Positions 52,671 through 60,312 of a stretch of 64,000 nt of DNA are shown one piece after another. Every line of letters starts with the position of its first letter. The first letter of the stretch is position 1. The notes under the pieces were generated by a model that ran no database searches, was not told the DNA's origin, and saw only the letters and a program-made list of their open reading frames with translations. The stretch is from assembly GCA_040390855.1 (NCBI GenBank), contig JAZJXO010000011.1, forward strand, positions 1 to 64,000. Reading direction: 5' to 3'. The stretch is from Parvibaculum sp040390855. GTDB lineage: Bacteria > Pseudomonadota > Alphaproteobacteria > Parvibaculales > Parvibaculaceae. Both the position numbers and the translations under genes were made by a program.

Positions 52671-53627
52671 ATGGCCACGATCATCGACACATTGAACGCG
52701 AAGCCGCGACATCCGGAAAAGGTGCATCGGCCCGACACGCCGATTCTGCGCAAGCCCGACTGGATCCGTGTCAAAGCGCCGGGCTCCCCTGTCTATACCG
52801 AAACCAAAAAAATCGTCCGTGACAATAATCTTGTGACCGTTTGCGAAGAGGCGGGCTGCCCCAATATCGGCGAGTGCTGGTCGCAAAAACACGCGACCAT
52901 GATGATTATGGGCGACACCTGCACACGCGCCTGTTCGTTTTGCAATGTCAAGACCGGATTGCCCGGTCCGCTCGATCCGCATGAGCCGGAAAATGTCGGA
53001 CAGGCCATTGCCAAACTCGGCTTGCGCCATGTCGTCATCACATCGGTTGACCGCGACGATCTCGTCGACGGCGGTGCGCAGCATTTTGTGGAAGTGATTC
53101 ACTCCATACGTCGTCTGTCGCCCGGAACGACGATTGAAATTCTGACGCCCGACTTCCTGCGCAAAGACGGTGCACTGGAAAAAGTCGTGGCGGCGCGTCC
53201 CGATGTGTTCAATCACAATCTCGAAACTGTGCCGCGCCTCTATCTCAATATCCGCCCTGGCGCCCGCTATTTCCATTCGCTGCGTTTGCTTCAATGCGTG
53301 AAGGAACTCGATCCGACGATCTTCACAAAGTCCGGCATCATGGTCGGTCTCGGAGAGGCCCGTGAAGAGGTGTTGCAAGTGATGGACGATATGCGCTCTG
53401 CCCATATTGACTTCCTCACCATTGGCCAATATCTGCAACCCTCGCGCAAACATGCGGCGGTGGATCGCTTTGTGACGCCTGACGAATTCAAATCCTATGA
53501 AACCGTTGCGCGCACCAAAGGCTTTCTGCTCGTCTCGTCAAGCCCGCTGACGCGTTCGTCCTATCATGCGGATGCGGACTTCGCGAAGCTGCGTGATGCG
53601 CGCCATGCGCAGCTTGTACGCGGCTGA
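52671..53627 (+). CDS. lipA: Lipoyl synthase
   Basis: LipA inserts two sulfurs into protein-bound octanoyl groups, making the cofactor used by PdhB and PdhC just upstream. The 318-residue radical SAM enzyme has the auxiliary-cluster motif CEEAGCPNIGECW and the SAM motif CTRACSFCNV, and ends with a conserved SSPLTRSSYHAD segment (Arg-Ser-Ser-Tyr). The ATG at 52671 is used. It is followed two bases later by coq10, the usual pairing in alphaproteobacteria. Confidence 0.96.
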   Translation: MATIIDTLNAKPRHPEKVHRPDTPILRKPDWIRVKAPGSPVYTETKKIVRDNNLVTVCEEAGCPNIGECWSQKHATMMIMGDTCTRACSFCNVKTGLPGPLDPHEPENVGQAIAKLGLRHVVITSVDRDDLVDGGAQHFVEVIHSIRRLSPGTTIEILTPDFLRKDGALEKVVAARPDVFNHNLETVPRLYLNIRPGARYFHSLRLLQCVKELDPTIFTKSGIMVGLGEAREEVLQVMDDMRSAHIDFLTIGQYLQPSRKHAAVDRFVTPDEFKSYETVARTKGFLLVSSSPLTRSSYHADADFAKLRDARHAQLVRG

Positions 53628-53629
53628 CC

Positions 53630-54118
53630 ATGGCGGCCACTCAGCAAATACGCGATGTGCCTTTCGCGGCCGGTGACATTTTCGCGCTCGTCGCGGGCAT
53701 CGAACATTATCCCGACTTTCTTCCGTGGTGTGCGGCATGTCGTATTCGCAAGCGGGAGACCGAAGGCGACAACGAAGTGCTTACAGCCGATATGATCGTT
53801 GCTTACAAAATGTTCCGTGAGCAGTTCACAAGCCGCGTGTCGCTCAACAAGGCAGAACATCTGATCAACGTGAACTATGTGCAGGGGCCGTTCAAATATC
53901 TCACGAACAAGTGGCAATTTGAAACGCTCGCCGACGGTGGCTGCCGCATTCACTTCTATATCGACTTTGAATTTCGCAGCCTGATTCTTCAGAAGATGAT
54001 GAACGGCGTGTTCGCCAAAGCCTTCTCACGCATGATGCAGGCCTTCATTGAAGAAGCGGAAAAGCGCTTCCAAAAAGTGTCGAACAACCCGTTAGCTCCA
54101 GCCGCGCAGTTTGAATAG
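53630..54118 (+). CDS. COQ10/RatA-type START-domain ubiquinone-binding protein
   Basis: The 162-residue protein has the START/SRPBCC fold of the Coq10/RatA family: VPFAAGDIFALVAGIEHYPDFLPWCAACRI at the N-terminus, VSLNKAEHLINVNYVQGPFKYL in the middle and an amphipathic C-terminal helix. Homologues bind ubiquinone and support respiration. The E. coli relative is named RatA, but the alphaproteobacterial lipA neighbour is closer to Coq10. Its 3' end overlaps the convergent corA gene by 27 bp. Confidence 0.9.
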   Translation: MAATQQIRDVPFAAGDIFALVAGIEHYPDFLPWCAACRIRKRETEGDNEVLTADMIVAYKMFREQFTSRVSLNKAEHLINVNYVQGPFKYLTNKWQFETLADGGCRIHFYIDFEFRSLILQKMMNGVFAKAFSRMMQAFIEEAEKRFQKVSNNPLAPAAQFE

Positions 54119-55087
54119 GACGAGCGGGATAATCGCGCTCAGGGCGATGAGGCCGAGACCCCACGGGTAACCCCAGGCCCAGTCAAGCTCCGGCATGTAT
54201 TTGAAGTTCATGCCATACATGCTGGCGATGAGTGTTGGCGGAATGCCGACAACGGACACAATCGTCAAAATACGGAACGTGTTGTTCTGTTCGATGCTGA
54301 TAAGGCCGAGAGTTGCATCGAGGAGCAGCTGCACTTTGGTACTGAGGTGGCCGACATAATCATTCAGTGAAATTGCGTCATCGCGCAGCGTTTTGAGAAA
54401 CGGTTTGACCTCCTGCGGCGTCCATTCATCTGCCAGCCCCGTCATGTAGGCAACCATGCGATTGACACTGAGCAGGCTGTCACGGATCGTCGAAGCGAGG
54501 TCGCCTGCGCGCCCGATGCGGCGAAGGATGACGCGCATGTCGGCATTCTCTCTGCCAAGTTTGCGTTTCTTGTCATGCGGCAAAGTATCGGTGCGGAATG
54601 TCCGGCGCGAGAGGATAGCAAGATCGTCACCGACATGTTCGAGAATATCGGCCATGCGGTCGATAATTGCGTCGAGCAAGCCGACGAAGACACCGGCGCT
54701 CGAATTATGGCAGACGTTTTCGCGCGGCAGACGTTTGGCAAAGGTGGTGAAGGCAACGAAGTCGGCATAGCGGATCGAGATCAGAAGATTGCGCGTCAGA
54801 ATAAAACCGACGGGCGAGACCTCCGGCATATTGGTGTCGGATTTGGAGATCAAAGGTGCGCTCATAAAGAGGGCATGGTTCTCGGTATAGAGGCGACTTG
54901 ATGTTTCGATTTCGCGCAGGTCTTCAAGAGTCGGCAGCGAAAGCGAAACGAGCCGCTCGACGAACGCCCGTTCATCGGCTGTCGGATCAAACATATCAAT
55001 CCAGACGACGCCTGCCGGGAGCGAGCTTGCACTCAGGTCTGTCAGGGCCTCGTCATCGGGATGCGCTCTGTCGCGGAAATAGATCAC
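54092..55087 (-). CDS. corA: CorA-family divalent metal transporter
   Basis: The 331-residue protein has a large N-terminal cytoplasmic domain with long helices and two C-terminal membrane segments (about 272-292 and 305-323). The pore signature YGMNFKYMPEL sits between them. CorA proteins move Mg2+ and sometimes Co2+ or Ni2+. The start is a GTG at 55087 with a weak ribosome site, seven bases after the gloA stop, so it may depend on translation of gloA. Confidence 0.92.
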   Translation of the reverse strand: MIYFRDRAHPDDEALTDLSASSLPAGVVWIDMFDPTADERAFVERLVSLSLPTLEDLREIETSSRLYTENHALFMSAPLISKSDTNMPEVSPVGFILTRNLLISIRYADFVAFTTFAKRLPRENVCHNSSAGVFVGLLDAIIDRMADILEHVGDDLAILSRRTFRTDTLPHDKKRKLGRENADMRVILRRIGRAGDLASTIRDSLLSVNRMVAYMTGLADEWTPQEVKPFLKTLRDDAISLNDYVGHLSTKVQLLLDATLGLISIEQNNTFRILTIVSVVGIPPTLIASMYGMNFKYMPELDWAWGYPWGLGLIALSAIIPLVLFKLRGWS

Positions 55088-55093
55088 GTAGGA

Positions 55094-55513
55094 TCACCAA
55101 TGTCCGATATTGGGCATCGACGCCCATGGTTCCTGAACGGGAAGCGATTTTCCCTTTTGCAAAAGTTCGATCGACACATTGTCCGGTGAACGGACAAAGG
55201 CCATGCGACCGTCACGCGGCGGGCGGTTGATGGTAATGCCGCCTTTCATCAGCCGGTCGCAAAAGGCGTAAATGTCGTCGACCTCATAAGCCAGATGACC
55301 GAAGTTGCGACCTTCTCCAAGCTCTTCCGGATCCCAGTTATGCGTCAACTCGATCTGCGCGTCGGCCTGGCCGGGCGGGGCCAGAAAGACGAGGGAGAAA
55401 CGACCTGCCTCAACATCGACCTGATGCAGTTTTTCAAGTCCGAGTTTGTCGCAATAGAAATCCAGAGATTTTGCTAGGTCGTTCACTCGAATCATAGTGT
55501 GCAGATATTTCAT
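55094..55513 (-). CDS. gloA: Lactoylglutathione lyase (glyoxalase I)
   Basis: GloA detoxifies methylglyoxal by isomerising its glutathione adduct. The 139-residue VOC-fold protein shows the metal ligands of the GloA type: His5 in YLHTMIRV, Glu in QIELTHNWD, His in FGHLAYEVDD and Glu in VSIELLQKG. Length and motif spacing match the short, nickel-type bacterial enzyme. It is directly upstream of corA on the same strand and divergent from the sirtuin gene. Confidence 0.92.
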   Translation of the reverse strand: MKYLHTMIRVNDLAKSLDFYCDKLGLEKLHQVDVEAGRFSLVFLAPPGQADAQIELTHNWDPEELGEGRNFGHLAYEVDDIYAFCDRLMKGGITINRPPRDGRMAFVRSPDNVSIELLQKGKSLPVQEPWASMPNIGHW

Positions 55514-55594
55514 ATTCGCCTCATGTGTTTCGGGGCATGATCAACCAAACAGTGAGGCGCGTCAAAGCGAGCTTTTCTATCGGAGGATCGGGCC

Positions 55595-56335
55595 ATGTCG
55601 AGCAGCATTGAACAAGAGATCGGACAGGCAACCAGCATAGTTGTTTTTACCGGTGCGGGGATTAGCACGGAGTCCGGCATACCGGATTTTCGCTCACCCG
55701 GCGGTTTGTGGACGAAAATGGCGCCGATCAATTTTGATGACTTTCTGAGGTCGCCGGAGTTGCGGCGTGAAGCATGGCGGCGCAAGTTCGAGATCGACAA
55801 GACCATGATCAGCGCCGAGCCGAACAAAGGCCATATAGCCATTGCCAAGCTGGTGGATATGGGCAAGGTCAGTCATGTCATTACCCAGAACATCGATAAC
55901 CTGCATCAGAGTTCCGGTGTGCCACCGGAGAAGGTGATCGAGCTGCATGGCAACGGCACTTTCGCCAAATGTCTTGATTGTGGGACGCGGCATGAACTCA
56001 CCGAAGTTCGAGCCATGTTCGATGCGCAGGACGGACCGCCGACCTGCAAATGGTGTAACGGCATGGTGAAGTCGGCGACGGTCTCCTTCGGACAGGCGAT
56101 GCCGGAACATGAGATGAGACGCGCGCAGGAGGCGACACTCGCCTGCGATCTCTTTATCGCTATCGGGTCATCCTTGCAGGTTTATCCGGCGGCGGGCTTT
56201 CCGATTATCGCCAAGCGCAACGGCGCGAGGCTTGTCATTCTCAATCGCGAACCGACGGAGCTTGATGAAATCGCCGACCTTGTGATCCATGCCGAAATCG
56301 GCGCGACGCTCGCACCTCTTGTGCGGCTGAACTAA
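55595..56335 (+). CDS. cobB: Sirtuin NAD+-dependent protein deacylase
   Basis: The 246-residue protein removes acyl groups from lysines using NAD+. Motifs are VVFTGAGISTESGIPDFRSPGGLW (NAD site), TQNIDNLHQ and the catalytic His in ELHGNGTFAKC. A zinc ribbon follows, with two CxxC pairs (CLDCG and CKWC), then GSSLQVYPAAGFP. GGAGGAT precedes the ATG. The relevant substrates may include the acetyl-CoA enzymes of central metabolism, but that is inference. Confidence 0.93.
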   Translation: MSSSIEQEIGQATSIVVFTGAGISTESGIPDFRSPGGLWTKMAPINFDDFLRSPELRREAWRRKFEIDKTMISAEPNKGHIAIAKLVDMGKVSHVITQNIDNLHQSSGVPPEKVIELHGNGTFAKCLDCGTRHELTEVRAMFDAQDGPPTCKWCNGMVKSATVSFGQAMPEHEMRRAQEATLACDLFIAIGSSLQVYPAAGFPIIAKRNGARLVILNREPTELDEIADLVIHAEIGATLAPLVRLN

Positions 56336-56779
56336 ACAAAAACGAAGCGACCAATGGAGAACAGAGTGCCGGAATAATCAACGTCGTGGTTGTGTTTGTT
56401 CAACCTGCAGAAACGAAATGACATGCGTATTGCCTGCGTCTGCTCATGCGACGGATCTGGTGGTATGTGATGTGGTGCATGAGGGCTCAAAACAGATATT
56501 CAGTATACAGAGTAGTGTGGCATTTTCGGTATGATTCTGGCTGCTCACAAAAGCGAGGATAGGCTCTTTATCCATCAAAACGGAGGCTCGGATTTCGAGC
56601 GATTCTTGCAAGAGATTGATGGTTTCCATGTCGAGATCGTGGGTTTTTCGTTGAATGGTTTCGAGGGTGCGGGCGAAAGAGAAATAATCAGGCGGGGATA
56701 GGGATTTTGTTCCAGTTTATGATTGTAATTCAATCGCCCCATCGCCACATGTAAATAGTCCCCATTGGAGAATGCAGTT
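56336..56779. other. cobB to RMF-like gene spacer containing repeat copy 2
   Basis: Besides the repeat described separately (56548-56721), the first 200 bp show no clear gene or terminator. A 61-codon minus-strand ORF (56444-56629) is simply part of the repeat frame with an extension. Confidence 0.35.
56548..56721 (-). repeat. Diverged dispersed repeat, copy 2
   Basis: This matches 16395-16566 on the opposite strand. The minus-strand frame is open through DYFSFARTLETIQRKTHDLD, then METINLLQESLEI and VLMDKEPILAF, with no start codon upstream before a TAA, so if coding it begins at the internal ATG (56629). The amphipathic sequence looks protein-like. Two copies in one window suggest a dispersed family; function not recognised. 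Confidence 0.5.
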
Positions 56780-56974
56780 ATGGCCGATGACAGTGCTTAT
56801 GCCTTGAGCCGCGCTTATGCCGGCGGGTGGACGGCGGCGAAGAAGAATTTCTCAGACAGCGCCAAGGGCGCAGTTAATCCGTACCCTGAAGGTGATGAAC
56901 ATGCACGCTGGGCAGCAGGATATGCCGAGGCGCTGGCGAGTGTTGCGAGCGTGAAAGATGCAAGATTTGATTAA
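56780..56974 (+). CDS. RMF-like small protein
   Basis: The 64-residue product has the spacing of ribosome modulation factor: SRAYAGGWTAAKK near the N-terminus, then NPYPEGDEHARWAAGYAEALA, aligning with the RAxxxGY, CPY and QWLGGWREAMA positions of E. coli RMF. RMF-type proteins bind and inactivate 70S ribosomes during slow growth. The ATG at 56780 follows GGAGAA; a TTG at 56765 is in frame but unlikely. The family match is by pattern only, and the acidic N-terminus differs from basic E. coli RMF. Confidence 0.65.
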   Translation: MADDSAYALSRAYAGGWTAAKKNFSDSAKGAVNPYPEGDEHARWAAGYAEALASVASVKDARFD

Positions 56975-57041
56975 GGGGCTGGAAGCAGACCCCCCCCGAC
57001 CTTTTTCCAGGAGGAGAGACGGAAGAAAAACAGACAAAGAA

Positions 57042-57072
57042 AAACCCGGCATGGATTGCTCCAGCCGGGTTT
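57042..57072 (-). terminator. Terminator of the first cold-shock gene
   Basis: AAACCCGGC (57042-57050) pairs with GCCGGGTTT (57064-57072). On the minus strand the stem is followed by TTCTTTG, ending the 57106-57312 gene. Confidence 0.85.
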
Positions 57073-57105
57073 GACTTTTTAAGGCTGGATCAGCCCAAGC
57101 TCAGA

Positions 57106-57312
57106 TCAAAGGATCTGGAGATTGGCGGCTGAGGTCTTGCCTTTTTCTGTGACGAGTTCATACGAAAGCTTCTGGCCTTCGTTGAGGTTCGACAGACCAG
57201 CGCGTTCAACGGCTGAGATGTGGACGAAAACGTCCGCACCGCCATTGTCCGGCTGAATGAAGCCGAAGCCCTTTTGGCTGTTGAACCACTTTACTGCGCC
57301 ATTATTGGCCAT
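57106..57312 (-). CDS. Cold-shock protein (CspA family), copy 1
   Basis: This 68-residue single OB-fold RNA chaperone has NGAVKWFNSQKGFGFIQPDNGGADVFVH with the RNP1 (KGFGFI) and RNP2 (VFVH) motifs. I place the start at 57312 after AGGAAAT; the 23 extra upstream residues are leader sequence. It differs from copy 2 at only a few positions. The gene has its own leader and terminator, so the pair is tandem but separately transcribed. Confidence 0.96.
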   Translation of the reverse strand: MANNGAVKWFNSQKGFGFIQPDNGGADVFVHISAVERAGLSNLNEGQKLSYELVTEKGKTSAANLQIL

Positions 57313-57372
57313 GAGATATTTCCTAAAGAAGATAAAGAACGTGCTCCGACATCGGAGGACGGTCACTAACAC

Positions 57373-57452
57373 TTGAAGCAAGGATGGGCCCGGCGCTCGA
57401 TCTTGCGATCATGGGAGCGGAGAGAGCATGCCGAACCGAAACGAAATGACGC
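57373..57452 (-). promoter_or_regulatory. Leader of cold-shock gene copy 1 (duplicated element)
   Basis: This segment matches 57882-57955 closely. Shared parts on the + strand include CCCGGCGCTCGATCTTGCGATCAT and TGCCGAACCGAAACGAA, with one or two small gaps. On the transcript GATC-GCAA-GATC can form a GNRA-capped hairpin. Conservation between the two leaders suggests a functional cold-response 5' region. Confidence 0.55.
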
Positions 57453-57544
57453 TGCCATAAGGGGGGCAGGCGCGTCAAATAGCAAGCATCAAATGACCGC
57501 TGCGTAAAAGCAGGCGGAAAACCTTGGTATTTGGGGCAAAGAAA

Positions 57545-57574
57545 AACCCGGTACAGAGCACTCTGTACCGGGTT
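57545..57574 (-). terminator. Terminator of the second cold-shock gene
   Basis: AACCCGGTACAGA pairs with TCTGTACCGGGTT (13 pairs, four-base loop, 57545-57574). The minus-strand transcript continues into TTTCTTTG, a strong intrinsic terminator. Confidence 0.9.
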
Positions 57575-57611
57575 CAACTTTGAAAAGGCTATACCAGCCC
57601 AAGTTCAGAAT

Positions 57612-57818
57612 TCAGAGAACCTGAAGATTGGCAGCCGATGTCTTGCCCTTTTCCGTGACCAGTTCATACGAAAGCTTCTGGCCTTCGTTGAGGTTGGAAA
57701 GGCCCGCACGTTCAACGGCCGAGATGTGAACGAACACGTCCGCACCACCGTTGTCCGGCTGAATGAAGCCATAGCCTTTTTGGCTGTTGAACCATTTAAC
57801 CGCGCCCTTGTTGGACAT
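57612..57818 (-). CDS. Cold-shock protein (CspA family), copy 2
   Basis: A 68-residue cold-shock domain protein with KGAVKWFNSQKGYGFIQPDNG and DVFVHISAVERAG. From residue 17 on it is almost identical to copy 1 (last residues LQVL versus LQIL), so the pair arose by a tandem duplication including the leader. AAGGAGA lies six bases before the ATG. It probably is regulated at the level of mRNA stability through its leader, as in other CspA genes. Confidence 0.96.
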   Translation of the reverse strand: MSNKGAVKWFNSQKGYGFIQPDNGGADVFVHISAVERAGLSNLNEGQKLSYELVTEKGKTSAANLQVL

Positions 57819-58157
57819 GGTGTCTCCTTAGATCATGAGTTTCCGCCCTGCGTCATCGCAGGGCGCGTCAAACTTCACTTAGAGTAGGGATAGCCCGGCG
57901 CTCGATCTTGCGATCATAGTGAGCGTAGAGAGCAATGCCGAACCGAAACGAATTGACATCTTCAATAAGTGGGTGTTTGGAACAAAAATGCAAGAAAAAA
58001 TGGCCATCCGTCCAGATTTGGCGGTTTTTCGCGGGGTTTTTAGGGGTATTAATAGGGCCAATTACTGCCGTTTTTTGAAAAAAAGCAGCTCTCCGGCGTC
58101 AACCGGCGGTCAAAACCCGAGCGGATCGTTCAGGGGCGGGAGGCAGAGGGTAAATCG
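57819..58157. promoter_or_regulatory. Cold-shock copy 2 leader and spacer to the antiporter-like operon
   Basis: The first half (57882-57955) is the second copy of the duplicated cold-shock leader. The remainder contains runs of G/T and A-rich sequence with no clear gene. The end of the minus-strand antiporter-like operon should terminate here, but I could not point to one convincing hairpin. Confidence 0.45.
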
Positions 58158-58358
58158 TCAGCGGCCAAAGAAAATGATCAGAACGGTCATGCCGATGATG
58201 AGGGCTGTGCCCCAGACCCAAGGCGAGTATCCCTGCCCGAGTTCCTCGTCGGGAAGCATCGGCACACCTGTCGGGGCGATAGCATCCTGATCAGGTGACT
58301 TGCCGAAGTCGGCTAGGCCGTCATCATTTTTGCTGCTGTCTTTGTCGGTCGTGTCCAT
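58158..58358 (-). CDS. Small C-tail-anchored membrane protein at the end of the antiporter-like operon
   Basis: The 66-residue product has a charged, disordered N-terminus (TDKDSSKNDDGLADF) and one C-terminal membrane helix (about 45-64, WVWGTALIIGMTVLIIFF). The start at 58358 lies eight bases after AAGGGAG; the ATG at 58376 would overlap that site. It follows the third MrpD-like gene by about 27 bp on the same strand. Unknown family; possibly an accessory subunit. Confidence 0.55.
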   Translation of the reverse strand: MDTTDKDSSKNDDGLADFGKSPDQDAIAPTGVPMLPDEELGQGYSPWVWGTALIIGMTVLIIFFGR

Positions 58359-58385
58359 TGAGGCGACTCCCTTCATGCGCTGAAC

Positions 58386-60059
58386 TTATAGGTAGGCGAG
58401 GCACAGCGCGATACCAAGCAGAATGGCGATCCAGAGAACCATGCGACCCGTTGTGGCGCTGTTCGCGGGCGGGTCATAGCTGATTATCAACGTTGTCATG
58501 GCGGATGTGTGACGGGCGAGCGACTGCCAGATTTGTGTCACACAGGCCGCGACGCGGGCGGCCAAGCGGGGGCCGAGGCGGCGATAGAGCCAGTCGGTGT
58601 CGAGATTGATTGCGCGATATTCGGGCGGATAGAGACCGAAACGTATGAGAAGCGCGAAAGCCAGAAGAGCGAAGAAGAGTAGCTGCAACTGCGTGACGAC
58701 GTGCTCGCTCGTATAGGGCAGGTAATCGACGGGGTAAGGCAGGAGCGCATAGAGAAGCTCAGGCCAGATGCCCAGAGCGATGCAGAGGCCTGCTGCCAAA
58801 GCCATTGCGATGATCATGTGGAGCGGTGCTTCCTCGACCTTCGGCGCATCGGCGACGCTGCGGTGACCAAAGAACATGGCGTAAGGAATCTTGATGCCTG
58901 CATGTTCGAGAACGCCGACGGAGGCGACCATCAACGCGGCCCAGACCCAGAGATGCGGCTCGGACGCCGAGATGATAAGGCTTTTCGCGATGAAGCCGGA
59001 AAAAAGAGGGAAGGCGGAAATCGACAGTGCGCCTACAATGCAGAAGAACATGGTGAGCGGCATGGACTTCCATAGGCCACCGAGGTCGGATGCTTTGTCA
59101 GAGCCTGTGCGCAGAAGGACCGCGCCGACGGACATGAACAGAAGCGATTTGTAGATGATGTGGACGAAGGCGTGCGCGACCGTGCCGTCGAGCGCCAGCG
59201 GCGTGCCGATGCCGATGCCGACGACCATGAAGCCCAACTGGTTGTTGAGACTGTAGGAGAGGACACGACGCAGGTTGTTTTCAATCGCCGCGAAGAAAAC
59301 GGGAAAGAGCGTCATCGCGACGCCGATATAAATCAGATATTCGGTGCCCGCGAAACCGCGCGCGAGCGCATAGACCGCGAGTTTGGTTGTGAAGGCCGAG
59401 AGCGTGACTGTGCCGGTGAGGGTTGCGGCGGGATAGCTGTCCTGCAACCAGTTATGAAGCAGGGGAAACGCGCATTTGATGCCGAAGGCGAGGAAGATGC
59501 ACCATGTGGCCATGCTGTCGAGCGTCATGCGGTCGAAGGCGACGGAGCCTGTGTCGCGATAGAAAAGTACAATGCCGATGAGGAGCAGGAGGCCGGACGC
59601 AATCTGCGCTGTGATGTAGCGCATACCGGTGAAGTAGGCGCCTTCGGTGCGGCGCGACCAGATGAGGAAGACGGACGCGATGGCCGTGCCCTCCCAGAAG
59701 ACAAAGAGCGTGACGAGATCGCCTGCGAAGACCGCGCCGATGGCGGCACCTGCATAGACGAGTGTCGCGACCTGCTCCACACGATCACGGATATGGGCCG
59801 CATAGAGCAGCGACAGAAAAGCGGCGAGCGAAAAGACGAGCGCAAAGACATAAGAGAGCGCATCGATGCGGAAAATTTTGAGCTGTGTGTCGAAGAGCGT
59901 GACGATGCGGGATGTGCCATAGCCCGCGCTGAAGAACGTGGCGGCGGCGAGGACAGGGACAGCGAGGAGCAACACGGCACGCAAACGCGCATGGGGGATG
60001 AACGGCGCGAGACAGGCGGCGACGAAATAGACGAGCGAGGGCATGACGAGATTAGTCAT
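58386..60059 (-). CDS. MrpD/NuoL-type antiporter-like subunit (third D-type subunit)
   Basis: This 557-residue protein has about 14-15 membrane helices and the proton-conducting core of the complex I/Mrp family: Glu in LVTLFVFWEGTAIASVFLIW, Lys in FGIKCAFPLLHNWLQDSYPAAT and TTKLAVYALARGF, and His/Lys in HAFVHIIYKSLLFMSVGAVL. It has a longer C-terminus with extra helices than the other two. The start at 60059 follows AAAGG and overlaps the stop of the preceding small gene by eight bases. It probably works as one channel-like module in a multi-subunit membrane complex. Confidence 0.85.
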   Translation of the reverse strand: MTNLVMPSLVYFVAACLAPFIPHARLRAVLLLAVPVLAAATFFSAGYGTSRIVTLFDTQLKIFRIDALSYVFALVFSLAAFLSLLYAAHIRDRVEQVATLVYAGAAIGAVFAGDLVTLFVFWEGTAIASVFLIWSRRTEGAYFTGMRYITAQIASGLLLLIGIVLFYRDTGSVAFDRMTLDSMATWCIFLAFGIKCAFPLLHNWLQDSYPAATLTGTVTLSAFTTKLAVYALARGFAGTEYLIYIGVAMTLFPVFFAAIENNLRRVLSYSLNNQLGFMVVGIGIGTPLALDGTVAHAFVHIIYKSLLFMSVGAVLLRTGSDKASDLGGLWKSMPLTMFFCIVGALSISAFPLFSGFIAKSLIISASEPHLWVWAALMVASVGVLEHAGIKIPYAMFFGHRSVADAPKVEEAPLHMIIAMALAAGLCIALGIWPELLYALLPYPVDYLPYTSEHVVTQLQLLFFALLAFALLIRFGLYPPEYRAINLDTDWLYRRLGPRLAARVAACVTQIWQSLARHTSAMTTLIISYDPPANSATTGRMVLWIAILLGIALCLAYL

Positions 60060-60312
60060 GGTGAGCGCCTTTCTCATCGTCGATGGATTTACGTCCGTAG
60101 TAATTTTCGGGACGCGAGATCAGGCGGCGGAGGCCTTTGGCCATGAAGATGAGCGCGGCATAGGCGACGAAGCCAAGCAGGCAATAAAAGAGCGGTATAT
60201 TGGCGAGGCTCAGAGAAGCGTGGCGGGCGAGGAAAAAATCGGGGACCGCCAGCACGAGGCAAATGAGGCCGAGTGCGATGAGGACGGATCTGGACATATA
60301 ATGATGCATCAT
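60052..60312 (-). CDS. Small two-helix membrane protein within the antiporter-like operon
   Basis: The 86-residue protein has two membrane segments (about 8-28 and 40-60) and a basic, hydrophilic tail (KGLRRLISRPENYYGRKS). Its start overlaps the stop of the second D-type gene as ATGA, and its end overlaps the third D-type gene by eight bases, so it is embedded and translated within the operon. I do not recognise it as MrpE, F or G. It may be a structural subunit placed between the antiporter-like modules. Confidence 0.68.
   Translation of the reverse strand: MMHHYMSRSVLIALGLICLVLAVPDFFLARHASLSLANIPLFYCLLGFVAYAALIFMAKGLRRLISRPENYYGRKSIDDEKGAHHD

Noticed and set aside
57919..58290. + strand ORF of 123 codons near the cold-shock genes
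   Set aside because: It covers the duplicated leader and runs antisense into the small membrane protein gene, with no start signal or family.
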